A stretch of DNA of 64,000 nt from NCBI GenBank assembly GCA_029948255.1, contig JALIZF010001396.1, positions 186,001 to 250,000 on the forward strand, read 5' to 3'. Below, piece after piece: positions 22,285 through 33,558 of the stretch. The first letter of the stretch is position 1. Each line of letters opens with the position of its first letter. Position numbers and translations under genes: made by a program. The notes beneath the pieces were generated by a model, which was not told the origin of the DNA, ran no database searches, and was given only the letters and a program-made list of their open reading frames with translations. This DNA is from Telmatactis stephensoni. Lineage: Eukaryota > Cnidaria > Anthozoa > Actiniaria > Isophelliidae.

Positions 22285-25200
22285 CTAAAAATTTAGCAAT
22301 AAAATGGCAATTGCACCACTTAAAATGAACATATTATTCATTGCTTTTAAAGTAGCACTAGTGGATAAAGAACCATCATAGTAATTCTTGTCGACGAACT
22401 GACACTTTTCTCCACGTGTAGAACTGGGCTTTGAATTGCAGAGATCTCCTTGGCAACAATCGATAGTACAATTTGTTTTCTCCTCACAATAAGGCTTTGC
22501 TTTACATTGCTTCTTAGGCATGCATCCACGATGATAGTATTGTTTTTCCTCGTCGTCATCAAATTTGTACGATGCTCGTGCACACACGTATTCTTGGCCT
22601 AGAGGACACTCCTCAATTTTCATCTTTTTTAAGCAATCCGAGTCGGACTGGTCGCTGATACAAGAGCCACATGCAAGACCTACAAATGCATACAAATTAA
22701 AGATTAGTTGTAAAACTTTAAAACGTCAATTCACTAGTACTGAGATCAAACAACAAAACAGATGGAGAAAAGGATACTGTGGAAAGGAAGTTTGACGATT
22801 GACCAAGTGCGTATGTAAATAGCCATATTGGCTCAAACATACTGAATGTCACACACTCATGCTCAGTGTTACACGTTCAAAAGTTTCTCTACAGCTCGCC
22901 ACAATCGCCGTTGCGAGACAAGTTTCACAACGCATTGCACCGTGTAACATGGTCATGTAGCTGAAATTTTCCCCTGATGGTTGAGCTCACGACTGATGGT
23001 TTTACGCAAAGTGGAACTGCTTTCTATTCCTGCAACAGAAACGTGTTTCGCGAACAAGTTTCAGAACGAAATTTCAGCGCGAATTTACAGCGAGTAAGGC
23101 CCGTTGACATGAGAAAGGGTAGGTAGGTAGGTATACTTTTTTAAACACGCTTGCCCCGTCAACTATCGCTGGTTTCCACAAGGGGCGTGTGGATTACAAA
23201 AAAATAAAAATAAAAATAGATTAATATCTAGATAAAATATTGCAATTACTATTATAAAATGACTATATATCATACTAAATTAAAAATCTTAAAAATAAAG
23301 ATGAATTTATTGTTAGAGTAAAATGAAAACTAAGGAATACCAGTGTGAGTGGCAATTTGAGATTTGAATAAATCTAAAGTAGTTTTTCAGGGAGCTTATT
23401 CCACAGTTTAGCCCCATCATAAGAAAAGCTCCTTTTTCCGCTCTCTGTTTTAGGAAGAGGTAACTGCAGCAGGGTATCGGAACCCCTTAAGTTATAATTT
23501 GTAACATTTTGTTTCTTAGTAAAAAGGCGCGCTAGGCACTTTGGGGCCATTCCGTTTAGTATTTTATACATTTGTTTGGCCTTGGTTTTCTCTCTTTGAT
23601 TTTTGAGAGGTTCCTAGAGCTCTTAGAGCTTCTTGGTGAGGAGTTTCGTTGCTCATACGCAACGTTTCGGGTTGATCTTTGCAGGGTGCCCCTATGTAGT
23701 AGGGATAACTTGTTTGTTTTCTTTTTCCTGGGTGACACAAAACTTAAGAGTTATCCCTACTACATAGGGGCACCCTCTTTCATGTGAACAGGCCCTAACA
23801 TGCATCCCTTATGAAACTCGTCTCGCATCGGCGATCAAGACAAGTTTCAGATAAAAGTTTCAGCGTGTAGCAGCGCCTTAATATAAGTGCGAACGATAGG
23901 CCTGAAGGCGCTGACGTCACACGCTGAAACTCTTATGAAATAGAGAAATTTCACGCAAGAGATCTTTGCTAGAACGTTCGCCTTTCAAGGTGCGACAATG
24001 GAGAAAAGAAAAAAATCTTAAAGATCATCCAAATTAGTGTTGACCTAAACTAATTTTCCTTTCGAATTCTTCAAAAAGGGAGATTTCCCGCTAGAGAACT
24101 TTGGTTGAACACTTTTAAATCGATGAACAAAAGTTTCGCTTTAATGCCATTTTGAATAGTATAACATGACTGAAATGCTGCCGTGAAATCGGCCGGATCC
24201 CTACATCCAGCTTCCTAATTTATAATTTCGGATGCAGATTCGATGTCATTTTTGGTCAATATCTTACACATCATGACTACAAGTTAAGAGACCATCTCAG
24301 ATACTATAACGATCTCTTGGTTAGCAATTGTGATAATTTCCGTACCTTTATTGGTATAATCACCCTCGCAGCAGTAGAAGTTGCAATTGGTTCTGCCAGT
24401 TTCGGGTTGATCTTTGCAGGGTTTGTCACGATCTGTCCAACAGTAATTATTATTCAGACAACCTCGCAAGAAGTGACGAACGCCATTACGGTCAGTATAC
24501 TGTGCTACACCACATGTATACAGATTAGGATCACAACTAACATTGTTGTTGACAGTGTTATTCCGGACAAAGCAGTGGCCAGGGTGTATTTGAGTTTCAC
24601 TGAAGTAGCATTTGTGGAACTTGGTTTCTGAAATTGAAGTAGAACACAAATAAATGAAATATAAGTAGGATATTTCAGTGGACCGTTCTTTAGTGAAAGC
24701 GCGCGCACACACACACAGACAGACATCCTTTTACTATGTTGCTGTAGATTATATCAAACCAGCTGACCTTACCGGCGCTACCAGCAAGATTGTGTGAGGG
24801 TGGGAAATCCAGTAACAAAGACACTTTAGTGATTTTAATGTAGAAAATACTAACTGGGCATTGAATTGCAAAGATCTCCTTGGCAACAATTGACAACACA
24901 TTCTGTCTTCCCATCAGCTGTCTTGCAATATTCCACTGGGTTACAGGTCTTCAAAGGCAAGCATCCACGATGGTATTTTTTCTTGCCATTAATTATGTAC
25001 GATGCTCGTGCACATCTGTACTCTTTGTCGCTATAACAATCTTCTGTTCTCATATTTTGGTAGCAATCTAAGTCCGACGTAGTGCTAAGGCAGCCGCCGC
25101 ATCTAAGACTTGAAACTGAAAGTGAAAAACAAACAAAAAATTATTACACAGTACATAATAATAATAATAATAATAATAATATAATATATATTATAATATA

Positions 25201-25288
25201 ATAACAATATAATAATAATAATAATATTTAAAAAAAAAAAAGATAACCAAAGTAAAACAAAAAACGATAAAAATATGCTAAAAATAGG

Positions 25289-25345
<57 letters not shown>

Positions 25346-26198
25346 TTTAAGATTTATATACCCAAATATCTATATGTATATAATCAAATGCGGTTGAGAT
25401 GAACTGAAATGAAATGAAGTATAATCAAACATGCATAAAGTGTTTAAGAATCCCAACTGACAAACCAGTTGGCTATATTACAAGCATGGCCAAGAAACTG
25501 AATTTGAACTAATCGAAATCGGAACAAACTCAGTCTCAGCTAGTGGTCAGAGCGGGAATCGAACCTGGGACCGCCAGATTGCGAGACCAACGCTCTGACC
25601 ACTCGGTCATGCTGCCTCCTTCTTTCCTGACAACTTTTACTGCGGTCTTTGATATTGCGCCTGCGAAAACTCTGACATTATTCCAGCGCCAACCATGCCA
25701 AATTAAACCTTATTCACACTGCGGTATAGATTGTTGATATGCTTTCACTTTTGATATTAGACCTTCAGCTTTTTTCCTTACCACTCTTTTCGAACTTCGT
25801 GGGCCATAAAACAATAGGCGACAAAAGTTTGTACGGAATGTGAATGTCTTCGCTTCGCGCTCGCTAAGTCAGTATATCCCTCTGAAACCCAGAAAACGTT
25901 TTATGGCCAACGAAGTTCGAAAATTGCTGGGTTTCATCTGGTTTCATTTAGAGCTGGTTGCAGGAAAATAGAACACAAATGAATGAAATAAAATATGATA
26001 TTTCAATCTATACATTGATAAAATAACTTAATTGAGTGGATTTACTTCGATCCAATACTTTCGATGTGGATTTGCTTATGAATTCAATCGAAATCCCTCT
26101 CACAAAACTACAAAGCTAACCCAACAATAAATAGCAATTTCACACTTACCAGTCGGCAAAACGACAACCACTGTGGCAAGGACTACTAAAATGTTCAT
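22285..26198 (-). CDS. Three-LU-domain GPI-anchored protein (or two, with exon skipping)
   Basis: Model: signal exon 26198-26150 (MNILVVLATVVVVLPT), LU exon 25115-24855 (starts VSSLRCGGC; donor GTTAGT after MPS-region codons), LU-a exon 24627-24346 (donor GTACGG after TNKG), LU-b exon 22679-22285 ending in NMFILSGAIAILLLNF, a GPI-type tail. Every junction is phase 1; total 987 nt, 328 residues, and skipping the first LU exon stays in frame. Cysteine patterns are LU-like throughout, but the LU-a exon reads GDYTN where the family has GDYCN, losing the last cysteine, and it also lacks Cys2. Its introns contain a reverse-oriented SINE (25290-25620) and a TAA-flanked transposon (23098-23795). The exon order is certain; the joining is inferred from phase and from lack of other signal or anchor sequences. 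Confidence 0.55.
23098..23795. mobile_element. PIF/Harbinger-like non-autonomous element with TAA duplication
   Basis: The left end GGCCCGTTGACATGAG and right end CATGTGAACAGGCCC are imperfect inverted repeats, with TAA on both sides. The related flank at about 5060 (AGCAAGTAACAATCC) shows the empty site. Inside lie a decayed reverse-transcriptase tail (23340-23571) and a nested inverted repeat, CCCCTATGTAGTAGGGATAA and complement (about 23688-23771). Confidence 0.6.
23340..23571 (-). pseudogene. C-terminal fragment of a retroelement reverse transcriptase
   Basis: The minus strand encodes MYKILNGMAPKCLARLF, NYNLRGSD, then FSYDGAKLWNKLPEKL. This is the conserved tail seen in many LINE-type polymerases (kiLNGlaP..l..lf, yNLR, fsY.ga.lWN.LP). 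A one-frame shift near 23385 leads on to LDLFKSQIATHTG, the usual continuation. No polymerase core is present, so it is a dead fragment. Confidence 0.65.
25146..25230. repeat. AT-rich (AAT)n microsatellite
   Basis: Imperfect AAT/ATA repeats just downstream of the minus-strand LU exon acceptor region. A second pure array (25288-25344) forms the SINE tail. Confidence 0.8.
25290..25620 (-). mobile_element. tRNA-derived SINE with (ATT)n tail, reverse copy
   Basis: Read on the minus strand it matches the copy at 57235-57556: GGAGGCAGCATGACCGAGTG head, B box GGTTCGATTCCCGC, body with AACTGGTTTGTCAGTTGGGA, and a long (ATT)n tail seen here as (AAT)n at 25288-25344. It lies in the first intron of the three-domain LU gene. 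Confidence 0.8.
25925..25970 (-). pseudogene. Remnant of LU-a exon start
   Basis: The minus strand reads TTTTCCTGCAACCAGCTC, matching the acceptor and first codons (ATSS) of LU-a exons. The AG of the acceptor has been lost and the similarity ends after a few codons. The downstream flank still matches the flank of the LU-a exon at 18930. Confidence 0.5.
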
Positions 26199-26993
26199 TA
26201 TTGTAACTAATATTCTTCTGTTTGCCTCAAAATGTGTTGAAATGTTTACAACGGAAAACGTTAATTTTGTAAGAAGGTAGTCAATAAATCTTTGCTCTCC
26301 TTTACTCTGATTTCAGTCTGCAGTTTGGTTTTGCTGAACAGGTTTTTGGAAATAAGCAATATTTTCACAATGAAATATATGGGTCTTCGTGTTCTTTTAT
26401 GTACGATTACAGTTTCGTGATCTTTGCGTGCATGTCTGAGTATCTATTACGTGAGCAGTATTTTAAGAACCGACGCGCATCCGCTTGTACAAGTGCTTTT
26501 TAAAAAAAAAACGTACGTTGTTACGGTTCAAAGCAACAAGCGTCAAGGCAAGCCCGAAATGAATGTTGGTTTTGTGCTGCTAATAATCGATAATGTTTTC
26601 AAATCAGACTTGTTATCAAAAGAATTGAATGTGGTATACTAACAAGGACTTGAAAATGCTCACATTTTGTAATTAGCGCAATAGAAACGAGTCCGATTTG
26701 AATACATTACAAACAAAACCAGCATTCATTTCGGTCTTGGCTTGACGCTTGTTGCTCTGAACCGTGACAACGTTTTTTTGAAAAAAAAAAGTGTAATTTC
26801 ATGGAAGATTCGAGACATGTCCATGTGTGTCAACTGATTGCGCGGTGATGTAAAAGATTCCCTCTCAGACAAAGTTTCGCAAGATCGGAAAAATAGGGAA
26901 ATGCCTCAGTTATTAGATCCTAAGCTCATAAAACTTAAGGACGTTTATGGTCATTAAGAATGCATGATGCCCCTTAAAAGGGCATGTTTTACT

Positions 26994-27420
26994 TAAGAGG
27001 AATTTTTTTTCACAAGAATTGTGCAACAAAAACTATCAGTCAGCTAAAGAATAACTTGTACAAAGCTAAAGTTATTACTTTACGAAAGTTTAAGTTGTAA
27101 GTGGTTTTGATGAATGAAAGTTGAATAAAAGTGTTAATCCAAAGTGAAATTTTGAATCGAAAATGAGTTTTAGGCCTTCTTTCGCTTAAATAATTAAATT
27201 TGAATAAAAATAAAGGAAAACTACTTTGTACAACTCAAAAGACTGTTTTAAACAGTAAACAGGCATTGTATCTTAGTATAGATCAATTCCTATAACCGAC
27301 ACAAATAGAATTCTCATGAGTGTTAATCCAAAACGAAAATTTGAATTAAAACCGGCTTGTACGAGGGGCTAGTTTTAGGCACTTTTAGTCATTATTACTC
27401 GATATTGAAAAAAAACCCTC
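26994..27420 (+). repeat. Dispersed ~440-bp repeat, copy 3
   Basis: Same family and orientation as 12744-13210. It contains GAAAATGAGTTTTAGGCCTT and ends ATATTGAAAAAAAACCCTCC. Confidence 0.55.
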
Positions 27421-27501
27421 CTCATATTTAGTTTCTTGGTTACGGATAACATTTGTTGCGCGGAAAATTGTTGTTGCGCATCGATCAGTGTAGCATCTAT
27501 A

Positions 27502-27874
27502 CCCCGGGGGGGGGGGGGGGGGGGGGGTACTCCCTATATTGGTGTGCTATAGGGATGATCGTCGCATTTTTTAGGGGTTGAAATCGCCGATTTGGTATTT
27601 TTTAGGGGTCGTCAGAGAAAATCCAAGGTTTTTCAGAAAAGATGGTATTTTTTAGGGGTACAAAATAAACGAGACGATTTTTTTTACTTACTGCCTTTTT
27701 ATTAGAACACTGTTAAAATCATTTTTTTGTATTTTTTAGGGGTATTTTTGAGCTGTTAGGTATTTTTTAGGGTCGAAAATTTTGGCATTTGGGTATTTTT
27801 TAGGGTACGTTTTGAAGGTTTCCGGCGATCATCCCTAGCGTTTTGACCCTGAAGAACCCCCCCCCCCCCCGGGG
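27502..27874 (+). mobile_element. G/C-capped spaced-motif element, 7-bp TSD (copy 3)
   Basis: It starts CCCC plus a long G run then TACTCCCTATATTGG, and ends in a C run plus GGGG. ATCTATA flanks both ends (27495-27501 and 27875-27881). The interior closely matches the elements at 17623 and 18123, including the repeated TATTTTTTAGGGGT motif. Confidence 0.8.
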
Positions 27875-28250
27875 ATCTATACCTTTACAATATTGCTGTA
27901 AAGAGTATCGAACCAGTTAACCTTATCGCTACCAGCAACATTTGATAAGGGCGGGGAATCCAGTAACAAAGGCATTTTTGTGATTTTAATGTACAAAAAC
28001 ACTATACATTACACATCGTGCCGACTAAATATGATAATGCGTGACTATAATAAAACGATCGCTTATGTCTCCGTACTGTGATATAAACACTCTGGAAGAT
28101 GTAGAGCAAGAGAAAAACAAGAATGCTATCTACACACCGACAAGGCGCTCGTGAAAACGAGTCTTAAAACAAGCTAGCTATAGTGCATTTGTTGATGGAG
28201 CAGGGGACTATAGGAAGGAGGTGAGGCAAACGAGGCGATAACGACTTTAT

Positions 28251-28530
28251 ATAAAACGAGCGCGCGCATGTCTATGTACTGTGATATAAACACGATGGAA
28301 GATGTAGAGCAAGAGAAAAGCAAGCTTATAGAAACACGAGGCGTAATCTCTTGCTTTTCGAGTGCTCTACATCTTCCAGAGTGTTTATATCACAGTACAG
28401 AGACATAAGCGATCGTTTTATATTGCTTTTGTAAAATATTTTCGACGTTTTTTGCGAACCATGTCTCTGTCCTCTGATACAAACATGGTAGCCAGCCAAT
28501 CAGCGCGCGCGTTATATCTCAAATATTTTG
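28251..28530 (+). mobile_element. Hairpin element H, copy 2
   Basis: Starts ATAAAACGAGCGCGCGCATG and ends GCGCGCGTTATATCTCAAAT. The inner arms form a long hairpin around a partial CACGAGGCGTA loop. Confidence 0.7.
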
Positions 28531-28953
28531 TATCATTTTTCAGGCATGGCAAAAACGACTTTATCACCATTTTTGATGGAATGCAGACATTATAAATAGA
28601 TTGATGATGCTTAACTTAACCAATCAAAAAGCAGTATGCATTCATCAATTTCTTTGATGACATAAAAAACTAGTTACACAAAAATGCATGTTTGTATATT
28701 GTTTTATTCAAAACTGCGTCCGTAGTGCTATAATATATACAAGTTTAACATGCTGGAATATATCTGAATACAAACATCTTTTTCAACTTAACCTGTATTC
28801 TCTAGCAAGTGATTTAACTTAACTTGTAAAACAAATTTAAGATCTATAGTGAGCTAGAACAACGTAAAAAAGGATTACTAATGTACATATATCACTAATA
28901 TATTTTTCACAGGTTAGGTAAAATCGCCCAAAGACTGGGTCTACCTCCATACT

Positions 28954-29116
28954 AGGCCTACTCCGGGCGCTAAAGTCGCCTAAAGTTGCACAAAGTCGCC
29001 TTAAATCGCACATGCAACTAGTCACCTTAAGTCCCATCGACTTTTTGGCCATTTTTTGCTTAAATCGCCCCAAGTCGCCTTAAGTTACGGCGACCTCAGG
29101 ACCAGGAGTAGGACCT
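28954..29116. mobile_element. Possible spaced-motif element, AAGTCGCC type
   Basis: Imperfect inverted ends AGGCCTACTCC and GGAGTAGGACCT enclose about six copies of AAATCGCC/AAGTCGCC at irregular spacing. The flanking seven bases (CCATACT and ATATACT) agree at five positions. It resembles the 7-bp-duplication elements but is more decayed. Confidence 0.4.
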
Positions 29117-29969
29117 ATATACTCATCCGTATATATTTGTAAACCCATCTTTTGTGCTATGGTTGGGCCTCTTGAACACACTAAAACCATAGCCCTTTTT
29201 TCTAAGCTACGTAAACGCAGAAGAAAAGCGTTTTCATGCAAATTTATTCGGATCCAGCATTTCCGTAACTATTATCCTTTAAACGTAATGCCATGATCAG
29301 CGGAAAAGGGTCGGATGATATCCTTTAAGTATTCGAAGGGTAAGAAAAAATACGGACTGTTCGTTAATGTTAATAATTTTTAGCACTATAAAAGATAAGT
29401 ATTTAGGTTTGGGATCAGTTATAGTTAAATCGTTATGCCACTAAAACACGACTTAGGATTGTAACAATTCAATTAAAACTACACAGTCTACAAAATTAAG
29501 GCCAAAACACGTTGAATGCAGCATCACTAAAATGCATGTTATTTGCAATACAATAGCGTGTTATATATTGCAGAAGCAATGCAAGGACAGCATACCTCAA
29601 CGTTGAACCAACGTACATTTCTTAAGTGTCTTAAGTATTGGTTAATATATATGCCTATTTCTAAAACGTTGACGATCGGAGATCTGAAATCTGACATTTG
29701 AGACCATGTAGCTAGCTGCAAATTATAAAATATTTACAGCAAAATAAGTAGTTTGGTGCAATATTGGAATAATAAAGTTAGGAGCTTTGAGCTAGAATTC
29801 AGGCGGTGTTTCGTCTCACATTTCAGACTGACCATCCTCAACGCGGGCGTCCTCGTTTTTTTAATAGTTTTTGAAATGTTTTTGGTCAAACTGTTTGTAT
29901 GAATTTGTTTGAGTAGCAAACATCATATAAAAATAGACAGTTCTTCTATAGTTTGAGAAAGTGCCATGC

Positions 29970-30230
29970 TTAAGGAATATAAAACGTGCTCGCATGTCTC
30001 TGTACTGTGATATAAACACGATGGAAGATGTAGAGCAAGAGAAAAGCAAGCTTGCTTTTCGAGTGCTCTACATCTTGCAGAGTGTTTATATCACAGTACA
30101 GAGACATAAGCGATCGTTTTATATTGCTTTTATAAAATATTTTCGACGTTTTTTGAGCGAGCCATGTCTCTGTCCTCTGATATAAACATGGTAGCCAGCC
30201 AATCAGCGCGCGCGTTATATCTCAAATATC
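29970..30230 (+). mobile_element. Hairpin element H, copy 3
   Basis: Begins TTAAGGAATATAAAACG and ends CGCGTTATATCTCAAATATC. The arms meet with almost no loop, and the GACGTTTTTTGAGCGAGCCA segment is retained. Confidence 0.7.
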
Positions 30231-30396
30231 TTATAATCTAAAATAAAGCTCTGTGCTCATGCCGATTATATTGCATTGACATGCACAACGGATCATAGCT
30301 ACATCATAAACTTCAACAATGCAGAAAAAAGCACAGTCTATACTTTATATAAAGTTTGTTCACTGTTCAGTTAAAGAAGAACAACACCATCACATA

Positions 30397-31078
30397 TCAG
30401 TGGATAATGAGAGCTAGTATTGCCAGTGCTACCATGAAGAAAGTGCTGACCATAACAGTTGTACCAGTATTGCAGTAATCTCCTCTGCAGCAATACACTT
30501 CACAGTTGGTAAAACCAGGATTTGCTCTGCAGTAACTGTCAGGATCATTGCAGTAACTTTTGGCGATGCAACCACGGAAAAAATTATTATAACCTTTTTT
30601 GTTGAAGACCGTCTTGGCGCATGTGTAGGTATCATAGCAATCTTTGCGACTGCGTTTTTGGAAGCAGTTGAGATCTGTCTTTCCACTTTCGCAAAAGTGG
30701 CATTTAAGACTGGTTGCTGGAAAAACAAAGTTATGACATGTCAGTGAAAGCAATTTGAGGATTTGTCTTGAATAAAGTTTGTATTTTTTCATTATTTTAA
30801 AAGATTGGTAAATGGCTAGATGTATTTTTGTTTTTCAAGAAAGCCATCAAAATGCATTAGAATAGTAAAGCCAATGAAGTGTTTTAGTGTTTGTTTGCTT
30901 TCTTTCTTTTTCTGCTAACTAGCAAAAGTGCAACATCAAATCATTTTTTAGATTGCTTCTTTTTCTCAAAGCTATAATACACTGTGATTAAAAATTATGA
31001 AAACATAAAATGGACCGGCCACATACCTGAAGGAATTATAGCCAAGGCTACCAGAGCAAGCAAAATGTAAGTCTTCAT
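30397..31078 (-). CDS. Single-LU-domain GPI-anchored protein
   Basis: The signal exon 31078-31027 (MKTYILLALVALAIIPS, GTATGT donor, phase 1) joins the LU exon 30716-30397 (TTTTTCCAG acceptor). Total 372 nt, 123 residues. The domain starts ATSLKCHFCES, has twelve cysteines including RGC, SYC, SYC, TNC and CC, and ends GDYCN. A short linker and a strongly hydrophobic tail (FFMVALAILALIIH) then fit a GPI-anchor signal. It is the intact, closest relative of the loci at 2264 and 6135 and serves as the reference for judging the damage in those copies. Function unknown; LU proteins often act as adhesion, receptor-modulating or complement-control surface proteins. Confidence 0.88.
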
Positions 31079-33165
31079 GTTGGGAAATAAATGGAAATAA
31101 TATATCCTGCAAAAAAGAAATAATTACCTTTGATTAATTACTAAGAAATAAGTTTAATATCCACGAGAATATATAATCCTTAAAAGTAGAATTTGAAATG
31201 GATAAGATTTTTTACAATTACTAAAGAAAGTGGCATACACAAGGAGATCGAACATCTTATTGCAAAAGAAGATGTTACATGCTCTATCATGATCGATTTT
31301 TTAGAAGCTCAACAGTACGTTCTCAAATGTACTGGCATATTTAGATTTATATGAGCAAAATAAATTAAATAAGTTGTTGAAGGATAAACTATAAAGTCTT
31401 ATTCCAAGCACTACAATGAGAAATCGTATAGACATGCAGTGTACCAGCAAAAGCCAAAATGAAACATGGAAAACCTACAAAATGCACAACGAAAAATTCA
31501 ACTGTACTTGTGCTCACATCGAAGTCCGAGTAATGAAGAACAATTTTGGTTTTATACTCTTTAGAAATGAGCATCGAATTTAATCTTATAGATTGAAACA
31601 GTGTTAATTTATTCACAATGCAAACAAAATGCCTTTTCAGTTAGTCATAATAAAATAATTCTTCCTTGGAAGATGTTGCGGAATATCCACGGATATATAT
31701 ATAGTTATCATACAAATCCTGAACTTTGAAGTTTACGAGCTTTGCAGTTTTATTTATGGAATCTTTCAGAGAAACACATATTTTTTTATATTACATACTT
31801 TAAATAATTGTAAAGTTATTAACGATACTTCGAAACTTCGGTGTTTGAACTACTGGGCTATAGTAAGTTATGAATATCGATACATTTGGATTGTATTTCG
31901 ATTGTTTTCTTCGTATAAAAGTTGAATGCAATGACCTATATATGAGTAAAGTTTATAAGCGTATATTTATCTCCATACTGTACGATCCTGAAAAGACAAA
32001 GCGCTCCGAAGTCAGTCTATTGTCTGCATCCTTAGATCGTGTTCAGCAAATATTTAACAACAGAACTGTTATCATAACAGAGAGCTCACAAATTGTACTT
32101 AATTCAAATGCTTTCGTGCTTACTTAACTTTTTTGTCGTTTTGATGAAACTATTATAACAATTCTAGCCGAAATACAACTTGTTTTGCACTACTTCGCAA
32201 ACTAAAGCTACCATCGCCAAAACAAACTTGCTTTTCGACTGCATTTTGCTCATTCCAAATTCATCTTTGTAGAAGGTGTTTTTCAGATTTAAGGAAGAAC
32301 TTTCACATCGTGAAAAGTGTATTGAAATTGTTCCAAAAATGCGCAAAAATAAAGTATTTTCAATCGATCGAGGAACGAAGGTGGCGTGCTGTAATTACTC
32401 CAGCGTTGATGAGATCTGCAAACAAAGCCCTGCTTTTCATACAACGTTATTACCGTCGCAATTTTCTTACTTTTGAAATACAGGACAATCTTAGGACATA
32501 AACAGTTGACTTCAACGAGGGTCAAACAACTTTGCTTTTTACCAATTCCGATAAGATTCGCTTAAATGATTCCTTAAAAATCATCTAAACGATTTCAGTT
32601 CATTTGCATTGAACAAACACCGCACGTTACAGCGTACACATTTCGAACTGAAACACTGCAATCAAAAGTATGCATTTCTTACCTTCAAAACAAGGGTTAA
32701 AATCCAGATATTTTGTATGAAATCTCAAATGTTTGCTGTAATATTCAAGATACGCTTGGATGGTATGTATTTGGAATGCGTTTTTGTTCTACGCGTCGTC
32801 AGTTACCGAGAATAAAACAGCTTGATTTGCAAGTGTAATTAGTTGGTGTTTATTGGCGGTGTGGAATCGTTTTTATGTTAATGAGATATATAAGTGAATT
32901 TTGGATACTTTCAGATTCGGGTTTATCTTGATTGACTGCAATGAATTTTAGGCCTGAAAATACCATTTGAGTTAAGGAACTGAAGGGGCCACCTTAATAT
33001 TATCGGATCTTATCTCTAACGCCTAACATCTTTGTGCGAATTTTGTACGCGCCCGCATTGTTTTAGTTCAGCGGATGATTAGGGAACAAAAATCATTGAA
33101 TTTTTTGTACAAGTTTTGTCATTGTTTTTGTCGCTTTAATTTCTGTGCGATATCCATTGATTTCT

Positions 33166-33221
<56 letters not shown>

Positions 33222-33558
33222 TCGCTTTTTCTTCATTCCTATTTGTTTTTACTTTCCATCTACTCATCCGTTCCAGCTTTTCTTTTTTCTGTTTTTTTCT
33301 TAATTATATACTGACTCCAACTGTCTTCCTTTTTATAAACTTCACAAACTTTGTTCATTTCTCCGTTTCTTGCTGTTTTGGTATAATTCTCTGTATTGCG
33401 CTATTATCTGCTATATTTGGAGATCGGACTGTCTGTCTGCCAGATGGTGCGCAGCTATAATTACTTTTTTATTCAAGATTTCACATAAAGCCTAAACCAG
33501 ATATCTAATTATTAATTATCACATAACGGATTGAGATCCTGAAAGCTGCGCACATCAA
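31079..33558. other. Intergenic between opposite-strand LU genes
   Basis: No gene supported. A hydrophobic start on the minus strand (about 32230, MQSKSKFVLAMVALVCEVV) lacks a good donor or a partner exon. A (TTTC)n microsatellite spans 33166-33223. Confidence 0.45.
33166..33223. repeat. (TTTC)n microsatellite
   Basis: About 14 perfect CTTT units; the neighbouring T/C-rich DNA is impure. Confidence 0.9.

Larger units (their letters stand above)
26199..30396. other. Intergenic, mobile-element rich
   Basis: No gene supported. It holds one dispersed 440-bp repeat, one G/C-capped element, two full hairpin elements plus a fragment, and the AAGTCGCC element. The remaining sequence (for example 29120-29960) is AT-rich and shows nothing recognisable. 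Confidence 0.5.

Noticed and set aside
32164..32346. Signal-peptide-like frame MQSKSKFVLAMVALVCEVV
   Set aside because: No convincing donor after the hydrophobic stretch and no LU or other exon downstream on the minus strand before 31078.
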